This document shows positions 10,730 to 22,253 of a stretch of DNA of 64,000 nt, piece after piece. The DNA is taken from assembly GCA_037693485.1 (NCBI GenBank), contig CM075344.1:21350501-21414500 (forward strand). Reading direction: 5' to 3'. The position numbers and the translations under genes were made by a program. This DNA comes from Kitagawia praeruptora. Lineage: Eukaryota; Streptophyta; Magnoliopsida; Apiales; Apiaceae. The notes beneath the pieces were generated by a model. It did no database searches, had not been told where the DNA came from, and worked only from the letters and a program-made list of their open reading frames with translations. Positions within the stretch are counted from its first letter, which is position 1. The number at the start of each line of letters is the position of its first letter.

Positions 10730-11164
10730 TTTTGATCTTGAAAAGAACTTGAGAAATCTTGAAATTGATTAGAGATTTTGAGAACTTAAACAAATATTTT
10801 TGCCTTAAGAAATACAATTTAGAAATTAGCAATAAACAATCAGAGTCTCAAAATAAAGATATATTCAAAAATTCTTCAGACCCACTAACCCACGTTGACA
10901 CGTAGGTTGACAGGTGTCAGTCCCTGAAAAATGCAGTTTTACCCACGATTTTTGGAAAATAAAAACCAAAATTGATTTTCATGAAATAAATCAGGGTAAA
11001 ATCAAAATTAAACCAATACTGATCAGCTTCCTTTTCTTGTTGTGATCTCCCATCAAAATAATCACAAAATGCATGTGATTTTAAAAATAATAATTCTCAA
11101 ATCCTGATGGTCACACTTGAAATCTTGATCAATATCATCCTGATTTCAGAGATTAAATGGAGTT

Positions 11165-11349
11165 CCACGTGGCAATCTCAGAATTTTAACCTGAAAAGAA
11201 CATCAATATTCCAAACAAAAATATTTTGTTAGATTGCCAAAATATCTTGGAAATACGAAAGGACCAGTCATACGCATAGGTATATACGCAGATACATTGG
11301 ACACTTCAAAATGACTGTTCAGCTTCTCGCTCTTTCCTTTATAAACACC
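11165..11349 (+). promoter_or_regulatory. G-box and TATA box of the antisense ORF
   Basis: CCACGTGG (8-bp palindrome) is at about 11165-11172, and a good TATA box (tttataaacacc) at 11338-11349, about 75 bases before ATG 11423. They lie antisense to element 2. The spacing from TATA to ATG suits a short plant 5' leader. Function is inferred. Confidence 0.5.
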
Positions 11350-11422
11350 TGATGTCTTTTCCTTTCTTAACTCCAAAAACACACAAAACTCTCTGTAAAC
11401 ACAGAGCTTCCAACAAAATACA

Positions 11423-11731
11423 ATGACCTTAAACCCCATCTTTCAATTCCTCACAGATGATGAACCAATTTTTCATAACCAAAGATTCATTGTTCGTCTC
11501 TTTGAAGAGATGACTTGTCTCATCGCTTTAGACATGGTTGGAGTAGATCCAAATAGTATCCAGAATCTTCTCTTAAAACATCCATCTATTGGATACAATC
11601 ACCCTCTAACCTCCTCAAAACTTGAGGATGAAGAATTTGGCCGAGAGTTTGAGGTTGATCTTGATGGAGATGCTATACATTCTAGTCAGCTGCTCTCATT
11701 CAAGTCGCCCAGACAAGGAATCCAGGAGTAA
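11423..11731 (+). CDS. Small antisense ORF (102 codons) inside copia element 2
   Basis: Not recognised. It lies in the spacer between RNase H and the third ORF of element 2 but on the opposite strand. It starts MTLNPIFQFLTDDEPIFHNQ, is acidic overall, and has a hydrophobic segment LIALDMVGV near residue 35; there is no signal peptide. The ATG context (acaATGacc) is acceptable. Upstream are a TATA box and a G-box; downstream, TTGTA-type and aataca sequences (about 11845-11885) could serve as a plant polyadenylation region. The frame is open although element 2 is full of stops on its own strand. It could be a functional antisense gene, a captured host fragment, or chance. No similar ORF was noticed at the matching place in element 1. 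Confidence 0.5.
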   Translation: MTLNPIFQFLTDDEPIFHNQRFIVRLFEEMTCLIALDMVGVDPNSIQNLLLKHPSIGYNHPLTSSKLEDEEFGREFEVDLDGDAIHSSQLLSFKSPRQGIQE

Positions 11732-12258
11732 TCATCAAAGACTCTTGAGATGCTCCTTGTCCTAAAGTAGATCTTTGAAGACTAAGAACAGCAACAACTT
11801 TATACAAGAATAGGGTTATCAATAGAAGTTAGACAAAAAGATATTTGTATTTAATTTCCATGTATGTAATGCTTTCAATTAATACAATTTCTTATTATCT
11901 ACTTGTCTGTTGTTCCCTGTTTATCGAATGATCTGACTAATGGTATAAATTATCAGATTGCACATATTAAAACTTGCTGGCATAGACTTAACACATCTCA
12001 GAATTAGATTACTACACAAAGTAAATGTTAGGATCTGAAACAATTTTCACAATCCTGATACTGACACAATACTGATGACATCAGCATCCTGATAACAATT
12101 CTAATCCTGATGATTATTAACAAGTCTATCATACTGAAATTTATCAAGGCAAAGTGTTACAGCTAAAGCATTTAACAATTAAATATAGATCCTGACAAGA
12201 ATATCAAGTCTATAAGCTAAAAACAACATACCTTGCTACTTTTGCAGATGTTAAAGAT

Positions 12259-14969
12259 CTAGAAATTTAACATTCCTAACTCACTTACTAACCTACTGAA
12301 TGTAGCCTCATCAAGTGGTTTAGTTAGAATATCTGCAAGCTGTTTGTCAGTAGAAACAAAGTGAAGTTCCACAGTACCATTTTCAATATGTTCTCGAATA
12401 AAATGATACCTGACATCAATGTGCTTAGTCCTTGAATGTTGAACTGGATTTTTTGCAATTTTGATAGCACTAGTATTATCACAAAACATAGGAATATTTA
12501 GGGCTGAGCAAAACCGATCCGAACCCGAAAAACCTATCCGAAATTTGTTATTTCGGTTCGGTTCGGTTCTAAATATTTTGAAATTCCGGTTATTTCGGTT
12601 TTTCGGTCTGGACCGAAATATATTCGGTTCGGTCCGGTTCTTTTCAAAAAAATTTGGTTCTGGACCGAATAAATCGAAATATTTAAAATATATATTTATA
12701 TTATATATTATATATATAATATTTATTTTGATACCCACTACCCAGTAAGTGAATAACCCGTACGTGTATATACGACCTAGCATTTGTTACTGGAATGAGA
12801 TTGACATCTGACAGATTAGGATTGTAATGAAAATATATTAGTACAATGACATTCAGTAGAAGAAGTAATTTAGCTGTTCTTAAATTATGCAGTGTTGGAA
12901 TGGAGATATATAGTTTAGCCTCTAGTTGATCCTGATCATTCTCTGAACGTAGCCTTGTACTTCAAGGTGCAGCAACAGTGGATTCAAGCTTGTTATTTGT
13001 AGTGTTCCAAGTATTGAAGTTTATATTACTGCTTTACTGTATAATTTTTTTGACACTTTTCATTTTTAGTGCACATGTATTTAATATTTATTCCTATATC
13101 ATTTACGTTCTGGAACGGTTGAAGGCGTTAATATGGATTCAATCAGTCACCCAAGTTTACAGTTGATGATCTGCAGTGGTTTAAAACATGATTCTTTACC
13201 ACCTATGAAATTCGTGAAGCTAAATTAAGGTGCACATCTTAAAGAAAAGGTGCAGAAAATAGGGTTTTTTAAATTTCGGTTCTGCTTGGACCGAACCGAA
13301 ATAACCGAAATATTTTGGTTCGGTTCCGGTTCGGTCCATGTCCATATTTCGTTTCGGTCTGGTTAAAAAAAAAGGCCTTATGCAGTTTTCGGTTATTTCG
13401 GTTCGGTCCGGTTCTAGACCGAACCGACCGAATGCTCAGCCCTAGGAATATTACTAAGTGTCATACCATAATCCATCAACTGATTTCTTATCCAAAGGAG
13501 TTGTGCACAACAACTGCCTGTTGCTATGTACTCAACTTCTGCAATTGAGGTTGAGACAGATTGTTGCTTCTTGCTTGCCCAAGAAATCAATCTGTTTCCC
13601 AAGAATTGACATGTACCTGTAGTGCGTTTCCTGTCTATTTTACACTCAGCATAATCAGAGTCTGAATAGCCAATTAGGGAGAAATCAGATTCTCTAGGAT
13701 ACCACAAACCAAGATTTGGAGTTCCTTTGAGATATCTAAAAATTCTCTTCACAGCAATTAAATGAGATTCCTTAGGATCACTTTGGAATCTAGCACATAA
13801 ACAGGTAAAAAACATTATATCTGGTCTACTTGCAGTTAAATATAACAATGAGCCTATCATGCCTCTATAACTAGTGTTATCCACACTCTTTCCCTTAGGA
13901 TCAGAGTCTAGTTTAGTGGTTGTTGTCATGGGTGTTTTTGCAACTGCACAGTCTTGAAAGTCAAACCTTCTTAAAAGATCTTTGATATACTTTGATTGAT
14001 TAATGAAAATACCAGTCTCAGTCTGTTTGACCTGCAAGCCTAAGAAATAATTTAGTTCACCCATCATGCTCATCTGATACTTAGACTGCATAAGCTTACT
14101 AAACTTAGCACACAACTTTTCATTAGTAGAACCAAATATGATATCATCCACATAAACTTGAACTAAAAGCAATTCACCTTTTATCTTTCTAAAGAATAGA
14201 GTTTTGTCAATTGTACCTCTTGTGAAACCATTTTCAAGAAGAAATTTAGACAAAATCTCATACCATGCTCTTGGTGCCTGCTTTAGTCCATAAAGTGCTT
14301 TGTCAAGTTTGTAGACATGATTTGGAAACTTTGAATCAAAAAATCCAGGTGGCTATTCGACATATACTTCCTCATCAAGCTTGCCATTTAGAAAAGCACT
14401 TTTACATCCATCTGGTATACCTTGAACTTTGATTGAGCTGCAAATGCAAGAAACATCCTGATTGCTTCCAGTCTTGCTACAGGTGCAAAGGTTTCATCAT
14501 AGTCAATTCCTTCTTCCTGAGAATAACCCTTGGCCACCAGTCTTGCTTTGTTTCTTACAATCATACCAGATTCATCTAGCTTGTTTCTGAAAACCCATTT
14601 TGCACCAACAATAGATCTATCTTTAGGTCTTGGTACCAGTTTCCAGACTTTGTTTCTCTCAAACTCATTTAATTCATCATGCATTGAAATTACCCAATCA
14701 GGATCCTGTAAGGCTTCTTCAACCTTCTTAGGTTTATTCTTTGAGAGAAAGCAACTATACAAGCATTCATTTTGAGTTGATCTTCTAGTTCGAACACCAC
14801 TATTTGGATCACCAATAATCAAATCTTCAGTATGATCCTTTGTCCATTTTCTAACAGGTGGTAGATTGACTCTTCTAGTCTCTCCCCCTAAGTTAGTGGT
14901 TTCTCTTGTAGAAGAATTCTCTCTGCCTTCAAAAACTCCCCTTTGATCAATAGAATCAATAGATTCCAT
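12259..14969 (-). pseudogene. pol: RT and RNase H of copia element 2, interrupted by hAT
   Basis: The RT N-half is at 14969-14388 (VWKLVPRPKDRSIVGAKWVF, KARLVAKGYSQEEGIDYDET). A one-base loss in the A run after QMDVK (about 14397) shifts the frame, and a TAG follows near 14354. The frame recovers through 14253-13414 with the catalytic VYVDDIIFGS motif and RNase H motifs (GYSDSDYAECKIDRKRT, STSIAEVEYIA). RNase H breaks at LSNIP where a hAT element enters (12499-13444) and resumes with MFCDNTSAIKIAKNPVQHSR down to the stop at 12259. So there are at least three independent lesions. Domain order and motifs are those of Ty1/copia. Confidence 0.9.
12499..13444. mobile_element. Non-autonomous hAT element in RNase H (946 bp)
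   Basis: The ends are TAGGGCTGAGCA and its inverse TGCTCAGCCCTA. An exact 8-bp TSD, ggaatatt, is at 12491-12498 and 13445-13452; 8-bp duplications and AGGG-type ends are hAT hallmarks. About 200 bases at each end are packed with AACCGAA/TTCGGTT words in both orientations, likely transposase-binding subterminal repeats. The interior (about 12780-13240) is unrelated A+T-rich sequence with no transposase. Removing the element and one TSD copy joins the two RNase H halves in frame. Confidence 0.93.
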
Positions 14970-15047
14970 ATTGCTGCTAGTTATTGATCTTTCCTCAGTA
15001 GACTCTGAATGATCAGTTACTGATGGAGTAGACTCTGAATAGCTAGT

Positions 15048-16535
15048 CTACTCCTGATGATCACTGTGTCCTCCTTGATTTATTTGCTCCCCCTCTACAG
15101 TAGCACTCCTTTGAGAAGCAATAGAAATTCCTTCTGGAGAACCTTCATCATCACTGGAGAGTATCTCAGAATTTTTCAGATTTTCAAATTCCAATTTGTC
15201 ATGGCTTTCATCAGTTTGCAGAATTCCAAATTTCTTGTCATCAAATGCAATATGAATTGATTCCATAACAATGTGAGTTCTGAGATTATAAACCTTGAAG
15301 GCCTTTGATGCTGAATATCCTAGAAAGATTGCTTCATCCGATTTGGCTTCAAATTTTCCAAGTTGTTCTGGATGAACTTTTAGGACATAGCATTTGCATC
15401 CAAAGATGTGAAAGTATTTCACACTTGGTTTCTTTCCTTTGATCATCTTATAGGGAGTTTTTCCATGACTATTTACCAAGGTATAGTTTTGAGTGAAACA
15501 TGCAGTGTTAATAGCTTCTGCCGAAAAATAGGTTAGAAGTTTTGCATCTGCAAGCATGGTTCTTGCTGCCTCTATGAGAGTCCTGTTCTTTCTTTCCACT
15601 ACACCATTCTGCTGAGGTGTACCAGGTGCAGAAAACTGTTGAGTGATTCCATTGTCTGCACAAAACTCCTCTATTGTAGAATTCTTGAATTCTATACCAT
15701 TGTCACTCCTAAGTACTTTGACTTTGTACTCAGAGTTATTCTGAATATTCTTGACAAGTTCAATGATTTGTTGAGGAGCTTCATCCTTCTTGTGTAGAAA
15801 GAACACCCATATGAACCTTGTGAAATCATCCACTATAACTAGAGCATATCTTTTCTTGCTGATAGACATAATGTTTACTGGACCAAACAGATCAAGATGT
15901 AGCATATGAAATGGTTCAGTAATTGAATTTGCAGTCTTGCTCTTGAAAGTGGTTCTTCTCTGTTTTCCAAGCTGACAGGCATCACAAAGTCCATCTTGCA
16001 TAAAATTTGCCTTAGGTAGACCTCTCACCAGATTATGCTTAACAAGTTGATTAAGCCTCTTGAAGTTGAGATGTGAGAGCTTCTTGTGCCAATTCCAGCT
16101 TTCATCATTTGTTGCTTTGCTGTAGAGACATCTAACAATTCCTTTAGATGTATCACTTAAGCTGGCTTCATATATGTTACCATGTCTTTCACCAGTTAGA
16201 ACAATGTCTCAATTCTGCATATTCAAGATTTTGCATCCTTCTCTGTCAAAGATTGATTGATAACCTTTATTACCCATTTGACTTATGCTTAAAAGAGTAT
16301 GTTTTAAGCCTTCAACCAGTGCTACATTTTCTATGATGACATTCCCCAAAACAATCGAGCCATATACCAGAGTTTCTCCTTTGTTGCCATCTCCAAAAGA
16401 TATTACTGGGCCAGCTTTCCTCTCAAACTTTGTAAGCAGGGAATTCTTTCCAGTCATATGTCCAGAGCATCCACTGTCCAAGATAATTGAATGCTTATTT
16501 CCTGTGCCCTGCAAACAAAAAGTAACTAGTTAGAA
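15048..16535 (-). pseudogene. pol: Protease and integrase of copia element 2
   Basis: Protease opens after a TTTGCAG at about 16515 with LDSGCSGHMTG (16514-16209). A TGA at about 16207 breaks the frame. It continues through the integrase zinc region (WHKKLSHLNF, CDACQLGKQR) and catalytic core (LHLDLFGPV, VLRSDNGIEF, PQQNGVVERKNRT) to a stop at 15048, beyond which the RT frame resumes. The DDE residues are still present. Gag and pol lie in different frames, as in element 1. Protein similarity to element 1 is high across protease and integrase. Confidence 0.88.
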
Positions 16536-16654
16536 TTTTTTAGGACCCAACTTTGATTGGATCCTTTCTTACTAGATTCAGAGACAACAGGCTTTGAAGA
16601 TTTTGCCTTTACTTTACCTGTTGCAGAGTCAACCTTAGACTCTGATTTCATAAA

Positions 16655-18817
16655 CTATTTGTGACTAGGAGTTTCAGATTTCAGAGAATAGTAGTCATAA
16701 TACAGTTCATGATATTCTCTACACATGTAAATGGAATGAAGTAAACTACCACAATGATAACAAGCTTTTTGTGGTTGGTATTGAATTTTCTGAGTCTTGG
16801 GGAATCTGGACTCAGTTTTCCAAGAAGGTTTTCGATTGCAGTCTAGGGCCAAATGATTATGATTTCTACACTTATAGCATTTTTTTCTAGGTGCATCAGG
16901 TACATTCTTGTAATTATTCTCTTTGTTAATACCTTCTTTTCCATTCCTATTTCTTTTGATCTTGCTAGACTCTGAAAGATCATCTAGTCTCTGTTTCAAC
17001 TGAGAGTTAGACAGAAACCCTATGTTTACATTCTTAGGTTTCTCTAACACTTTCTCATCTGAATTACTATTGTTAATTCTTTTATGTACAACAGGGGTAC
17101 CTTTTGAATCAACAAGTTTAATATGTTTAGGTTCAGAAACAATTTTCTTACCTTCAGATTTAGATGTGCTAGCTTCTACTTTACTATCATCATTGACAAT
17201 AGCTACTTTTTCTTCTTGTCTAGCCTTATCAAAACCTAAACCATTAACTTTACCACGAATTCCACTTTCAATGATTTCTTGAGTCTTTTTACCAGAAATG
17301 TTAATGGTCTTAATCACATCTCTCTCTTCCTCTAGTTCTTTTCTGACATAGTCATAAGCCTCAAGAATGACACTATAATCATGCTTAGCTTTATCAGAAC
17401 TTAATCTATATTCTTCCATTTGAACTAACTCAGATTCAAGAAAATTATTTATATCAACTAACTTATCATTCTTAAATTTAAGTTCATCTCTTTCACTAGT
17501 AAGAATTCTAAAGTTAGTCATAAGATTCTTAAACTCAGCATGGACAGATCTAATTTCATCTGAATTTAAGCTATCAAATGAATCAAGAGAGTGAAGTGAT
17601 ACCTTAACAGAAGATGGAGAAGTTTTCTTTGGAGATCCAGGTTTGTCTGAAACATTTGCCATCAATGCAATGTTGTCATAATCCAATTCATCTTCAGAAT
17701 CACTGGAATCGGCCCAATCCTTCTGTGTGACCATAAGTGCATTACCCTTCCCTGAATTCCTAGGCTTCTTACACTCACTTGCAAAGTGTCCAAGCTCGCT
17801 GTAGTTAAAGCACTTGATCTTGGCCTTATCAAGCTTGACAATTGTACTTTTGCCTTTATCAGTCTTCTTCTCCTCCTTCTTTTGAAAAGGTCCTTTGCTA
17901 AATCTTCTCCTGTTGAATCTTCCTTTCTTGAAAGCTTTAGCAAACATAGCAAAGAGTTCCTGCATCTCTGATTCAGAATCACTGTTGTCAGAGTCTATAT
18001 CAGTAGTCTCTGACTAAGAACTTTCTTTGCTTTTCTGCTTCCTTGAGTTCTTTACAGCAGGCTCATCATGATGTTCCTCTGGAAGCTTCTTTGATTCAGA
18101 TTGAGCAGTAAGTGCAACAGTCTTCATCTTTCCTTCACCCATGCTCTTCTTCTGCTGCTTGTCAAGTTCATAAGCCCTCAGTTTTCCATACACTGCCTCT
18201 AATGATATCTCGTCAAGATCATTAGCCTCCTCAATTGCAGATATCTTTTCATTGTAGAAATCAGGCAAGGCTTTCATGAACTTAGTATACATATCCTCCA
18301 AGTCATAATATTTACCATGCATGGCCATCTCATTGATGAGTTTTGTAAACCTATCAAAGGTGTCAGTAAGTGACTCACCAGACTTGGATTCAAAGTACTC
18401 ATACTGTTGTATAAGTAGTGTCCTCATGTTCTTCCTGACAGGCTTAGTTCCTTCACAGTGAACCTTAAGATTGTCCCATATATCCTTAGCAGTCTTACAA
18501 GAGAGAACATAGTTAGTGAGAACAGAATCAAGGCTGTTGAATAATATGTTTCTCACTTTAGCATCTTTAAGAACATTCTCCTTGTCCTTATCTAACCATT
18601 CAGATTTAGGTTTCTCTGCTGTATGTTCTGGAACAACCTCACCATCAACAGTTGCTTGTCCAACAACCTTCGTTGGGATAAAAGGTCCATCTCTGATTCT
18701 GTCAAGATAATCAGGATCTGTTGCTTCCAGATGATGCAACATCTTTACTTCCCATAGAGTATATTCGTTTCTCTTGAGCATAGGAATCTTAGTATTCCCA
18801 TCCTTGTAACCAGACAT
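16655..18817 (-). pseudogene. gag: gag of copia element 2
   Basis: The start MSGYKDGNTKIPMLKRNEY at 18817 is about 35 bases from the PBS. Residues 1-210 are the copia-type gag capsid region (UBN2-like; KDIWDNLKVHCEGTK, LTDTFDRFTKLINEM). One in-frame TAG at about 18014 separates it from the continuing frame at 17965. Three zinc knuckles follow, the first damaged: CFNYSELGHFASEC has Tyr in place of the second Cys, while CYKCRNHNHLALDC and CYHCGSLLHSIYMC are intact. A Glu/Ser-rich, probably coiled-coil spacer separates the first knuckle from the other two. A stop at 16655 precedes further gag-like residues up to the pol junction. Confidence 0.88.
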
Positions 18818-18850
18818 GATTGCAGATCTTTATGATTATTCGAAATCAAC

Positions 18851-18864
18851 CTGCTCTGATACCA
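18851..18864 (-). other. Primer binding site of copia element 2
   Basis: On the - strand TGGTATCAGAGCAG follows the LTR after a two-base gap. TGGTATCAGAGC complements the 3' end of initiator Met tRNA, the usual plant copia primer. Confidence 0.85.
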
Positions 18865-18866
18865 AT

Positions 18867-19836
18867 TGTTAACTCGAATAACTTGTAGAAGGGGGGGGTT
18901 GAATACAAGTTATATAATCGTCACTGATTTTTGCTTGATTAGATAAACAAGAACAAACGAATAAATCAAACTCTGTTTGTATTAAATAAATCAAATACAA
19001 ACTCTACCAAAGATGTACAAATACCTTTAGCAGTTGCTGATAATACAAATCTCTCTTTTTGTTTGTTTCGAACTTTCGAATAGAAACCTTATAAAGAGCT
19101 ACGCACACAAACTCAATCGCTCAACTCACAATTGTTCACACGACTATGACCACTCTTTTTACAATGATATAGAGAGAGTATTTATAATGCTTCCTATCAA
19201 CTAATAACAGAAAGATAATCTATACATGACAATGTTCTGCCGTCCAGTTGATAGTTTCCATCAATAGAAAATTCTTTCCTTCATAATATCTTCTTGCTTG
19301 TTCTTCAAACAAAGATCCTGTTTTATAGCACTTGCCAGTTTCTGTAGCATCCTTAATGACATCATCAGTAACATGACTGATATCAGGATTTCATCTTGCA
19401 TCAGGATCTGGCCATCCCATCAGTACTTGACTTGCTCTATCAGGATTCGATCTCAGTTCCTGACATGTAGTCCTCGATGCACTGTTCCTGACTTAAATTC
19501 TGCAGGGATTTGATTCGGCTAAACAACAACTTCAAGTTGTATTTTGTTAAACGATCCGCGAATATGTCGGCACATGCGTTAGCTCAAGTGTCACATATGT
19601 ATCCCGATCGTACTTTCAACTGGCAATCTATTCCGGCCAGTGTTCAGCTTTGTATTCAGAATGATTCAATGATCTAATAATATTTGCATTTCGTCAAAAA
19701 AAAAAAAATTCTACAGATCACTGTCTAATACATATATCCTATACAAAGTGCTAAATCCTTTATAAATAAGGATATACAAGAAGTATAATGTGTAAATTCT
19801 ATTCTTAACATCACAACTCATGAATTTTTCCTAACA
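18867..19836 (-). repeat. 5' LTR of copia element 2 (outer limit tentative)
   Basis: The inner end is exact: TGTTAAC on the + strand, TTAACA on the element strand, next to the PBS. A TATA box (- strand TATAAATA) lies at 19179-19186. The outer end is placed at CTAACA 19831-19836 because element 1 LTRs also use TGTTAG/CTAACA; TTAACA at 19810 is an alternative. The other LTR lies outside the window, so neither choice can be tested here. An A13 run at about 19698 falls inside. Confidence 0.55.
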
Positions 19837-20875
19837 TTCCGTTTGGCCCAAGATTGGGGTTGGACTTGGTCGTAGGAGTTGGAGTATTTTGAGGAGTTGA
19901 TTAGGAGAGAATAAGGCAGTAGCAATTTGTTAGGAAGTGATATGCTACTTTTATGCATTCAATTTTAGCATTTTTTGTTTTAAATATCTTTGTAATCTTT
20001 TTTTCTGATTTATCGAGTAGAAAGAAGTTTCTTTCAATATTGTTTCTCTTGGTTTAAGCTTTATATTCTATACCGCGCCCCGGTAGTTCTGATACCAAAT
20101 GTAGGTTTTAAAATTGGACCTGACCTGTACTTGACATAATGTAGAGACAGCTGACTGTATATATAAACGGAGAAAACAAACTCAAACTACATTGTACCTA
20201 TCCACAACTTCCTATTATTTCTCAACTGAACATAGACCTAGTCTAATACACACATAACATCTGACAACAACGTATAGTTTATTTAAATAAGTTTAGATTA
20301 AATATTCCAACAACTATTAAATCAAATGCAATCAATATCAATATCAAATGCAATTAAAAGCATCTTAAATTATTTTTTCAAAAAAATTGTATGTAAAAGC
20401 AAGTTGGATTTGGTTACAAATTATATTTTTACAAATATTTTCAACAACTGATAAAATTGTAAAAAAAAAAACTTTAAAAAATAATATGTAATAAAATAGC
20501 TCCAATATAGCTATGCTTGTGATATATACATTTTGATTTTTTAAATTTTATAGTAATTTAAGTAGTCTTTTGGCTATTTGATTTGGGATGGCTCAGACGG
20601 ACTTGTATAACAAGCGGTATATTTATAAACCTAATTAGATAGGGAAAAAAAATCAATAAACTTAAATAGGAGGAGTAGTACATTAACATACAATATTAAA
20701 ATATGTAACAGGTTTAAATATTAAAATGCACAGCTTAAAAGTTTAAAGAGTGAAGATTACCATAAGAAATTATTGACCGTGGATTTTACTTATATAAAAC
20801 AGAAACAAAACAAACAAACAATTAATCCAATCAAGTACATAACCTTATTATTTGTAGATATACCATACATAATAT
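19837..20875. other. Intergenic, with an old copia PBS/LTR relic
   Basis: No gene seen. At 20090-20099 the - strand reads TTTGGTATCAGA directly after CCTACA, matching the LTR-end plus PBS pattern of copia elements, so 20100 rightward is probably a decayed - strand LTR (TATA-like tatatataaac at about 20160). The rest is A+T-rich. The 10-bp TSD of the next MITE ends at 20875. Confidence 0.45.
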
Positions 20876-21243
20876 GGGTTGGACTCCATAAAGAACACCT
20901 TATATAAAGAACAACAAAGAACACATCATATCTAATAGATCCATTGCCCCTGGCGGGGCCACCCAATACAAAAAGTTCTTATTTTTTTAGGCTCTATCCA
21001 TCCAGCAAAAAAAAAAAAAATTGAAAAATTTACTGTTCATCGATGACGTCATCAGTGACGTCATCATGAACAGTAAAATTTTCAAAATTTTTTTTTTTTT
21101 TTGCTGGATGGATAGAGCCTAAAAAAATAAGAACTTTTTGTATTGGGGGCCCCTGGCGGGGCCAATGAATCTATTAGAATAAATGATTTTATAGTGTTCT
21201 TTATTGTTTGTTATATAAGAGTGTTCTTTATGGAACAAAGGCC
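20876..21243. mobile_element. Foldback MULE-type MITE 1 (368 bp)
   Basis: Almost entirely one large inverted repeat centred near 21053. The TSD tacataatat is exact over 10 bp (20866-20875 and 21244-21253), fitting Mutator-like elements. Outer arms carry three AAAGAACA words separated by CTTATAT. Inner arms begin with the palindromic cccctggcgggg and CACCCAATAC, then the TCTATCCATCCAGC stretch. The centre has two perfect TGACGTCA palindromes (21044-21051 and 21056-21063). No coding capacity. Confidence 0.85.
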
Positions 21244-21289
21244 TACATAATATATTTCAATGCTGCCCTACAAAGTCAATTTCTATTGA

Positions 21290-22161
21290 CAAGTCTTTGA
21301 AGGACAGAATCAGAATGTGACTTTGTAGTTAGGTCCAGTAGGGCAAGTGAAGGTGCTAGTCTTATCATCATAAGCAAAACTATACGCCTGCGGACACTTT
21401 TCCTCAAAGAAGCTCGAGTACTTAGAATGTTGGCATACAACGGGACTATTATATTCCCCAGTGCAGCAATCTTGAGGTGTATTAAACGCAGTACAAGCGC
21501 TCCTGCATCCGATTGCGTGACCATTTGTGTTTCGGACAGCCAACTCTGCAGGACATTCGGCATTTAGGTCTACTCCAGAGCTTGTTAATTGTTGGACATG
21601 AGCCTTCGGGTACGATACTAACAGGTTAGTTGAAACCATCGACATTGCTAACGTCATAGAAATCCTTGCCTCTGTCGCCATTCAATGTGAATTCGACTAG
21701 AGTTACTGGAATTTCCACCAGCGCCAGCACATGGTCCGCCTCCTTTGCCACACTCCCCTGTTAGGCAAACGTCGGTGCAGAATGTTCTAGCCCAAATTCT
21801 TCCTGACCATGGAGGTGGAACGTCGATATTGTGTGTGGCTTGTGAATGGAGTTCGAATCCGGTGGTTTATGGTTGTGATCCAGCACCGGTTAGTGCAGCT
21901 GGCCAGATTGTGTAAGGACAATTGTTTGTGATTATGAATGTAGCTGATTCACCACCTGTAATTTAGATTATAAAGGTTGTTAAAATATATTAGAACACTC
22001 ATTTCATTATTTTCCGAAAACTCAAGACTCTGTCCTTGTGAGTAACTAAAAAACTGAACAATAAGTCACAAACAATACACCTAAATTAGACAGAGGGGCA
22101 GGAACTTACCAAGCAACAGAATAGCAGCTACCGAGAGTGCAAAGAGAGTGTGTAGTACCAT
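21290..22161 (-). pseudogene. Thaumatin-like (PR-5) protein pseudogene
   Basis: Exon 1 (22161-22110) encodes MVLHTLFALSVAAILLLG, a signal peptide, and ends at a GTAAGT donor. The intron runs to an ACAG acceptor, and exon 2 starts at 21955 in phase with GESATFIITNNCPYTIWPA, the thaumatin-family N-terminus. Lesions in exon 2 are an in-frame TAA soon after (GAGSQP then stop), a frameshift in the Gly-rich stretch, a TAA after DVSNVDGFN, another shift before AECPAEL, and a small duplication near the end that adds a TGA before the usual CP terminus. The Cys-rich C-terminal half (GCRSACTAFNTPQDCCTGEY) is well preserved. Intact relatives are secreted defence proteins. The decay looks recent because the promoter, splice sites and most residues survive. 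Confidence 0.9.
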
Positions 22162-22238
22162 GTTGGTTAAATTGAGAGATGTAAGAATGAAAGTGTTGTA
22201 GTGGAATGAGACTTTGAGGAGGGACAATGTAGCTAGGG

Positions 22239-22246
22239 TTTATATA
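22239..22246 (-). promoter_or_regulatory. TATA box of the thaumatin-like pseudogene
   Basis: TATATAAA on the - strand, about 80 bases upstream of ATG 22161, a normal distance for a plant promoter. Confidence 0.65.
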
Positions 22247-22253
22247 GCCCTTA

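Larger units (their letters stand above)
9116..19836 (-). mobile_element. Copia element 2 (same lineage), degraded, nested host
   Basis: On the - strand, reading from high to low coordinates: 5' LTR, Met-tRNA-type PBS, gag, protease, integrase, RT, RNase H, spacer, third ORF. The order and the presence of the third ORF match element 1. Every coding block carries stops or frameshifts, RNase H is split by a hAT element, and the third ORF is cut by element 1, so this is the oldest layer of the nest. Its 3' LTR must lie before the window, beyond element 1. The outer 5' LTR limit at 19836 is tentative. Confidence 0.85.

Noticed and set aside
12259..12783. 174-codon - strand ORF read as one protein
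   Set aside because: It fuses hAT terminal sequence to the RNase H tail across an insertion border; only the RNase H part is real.
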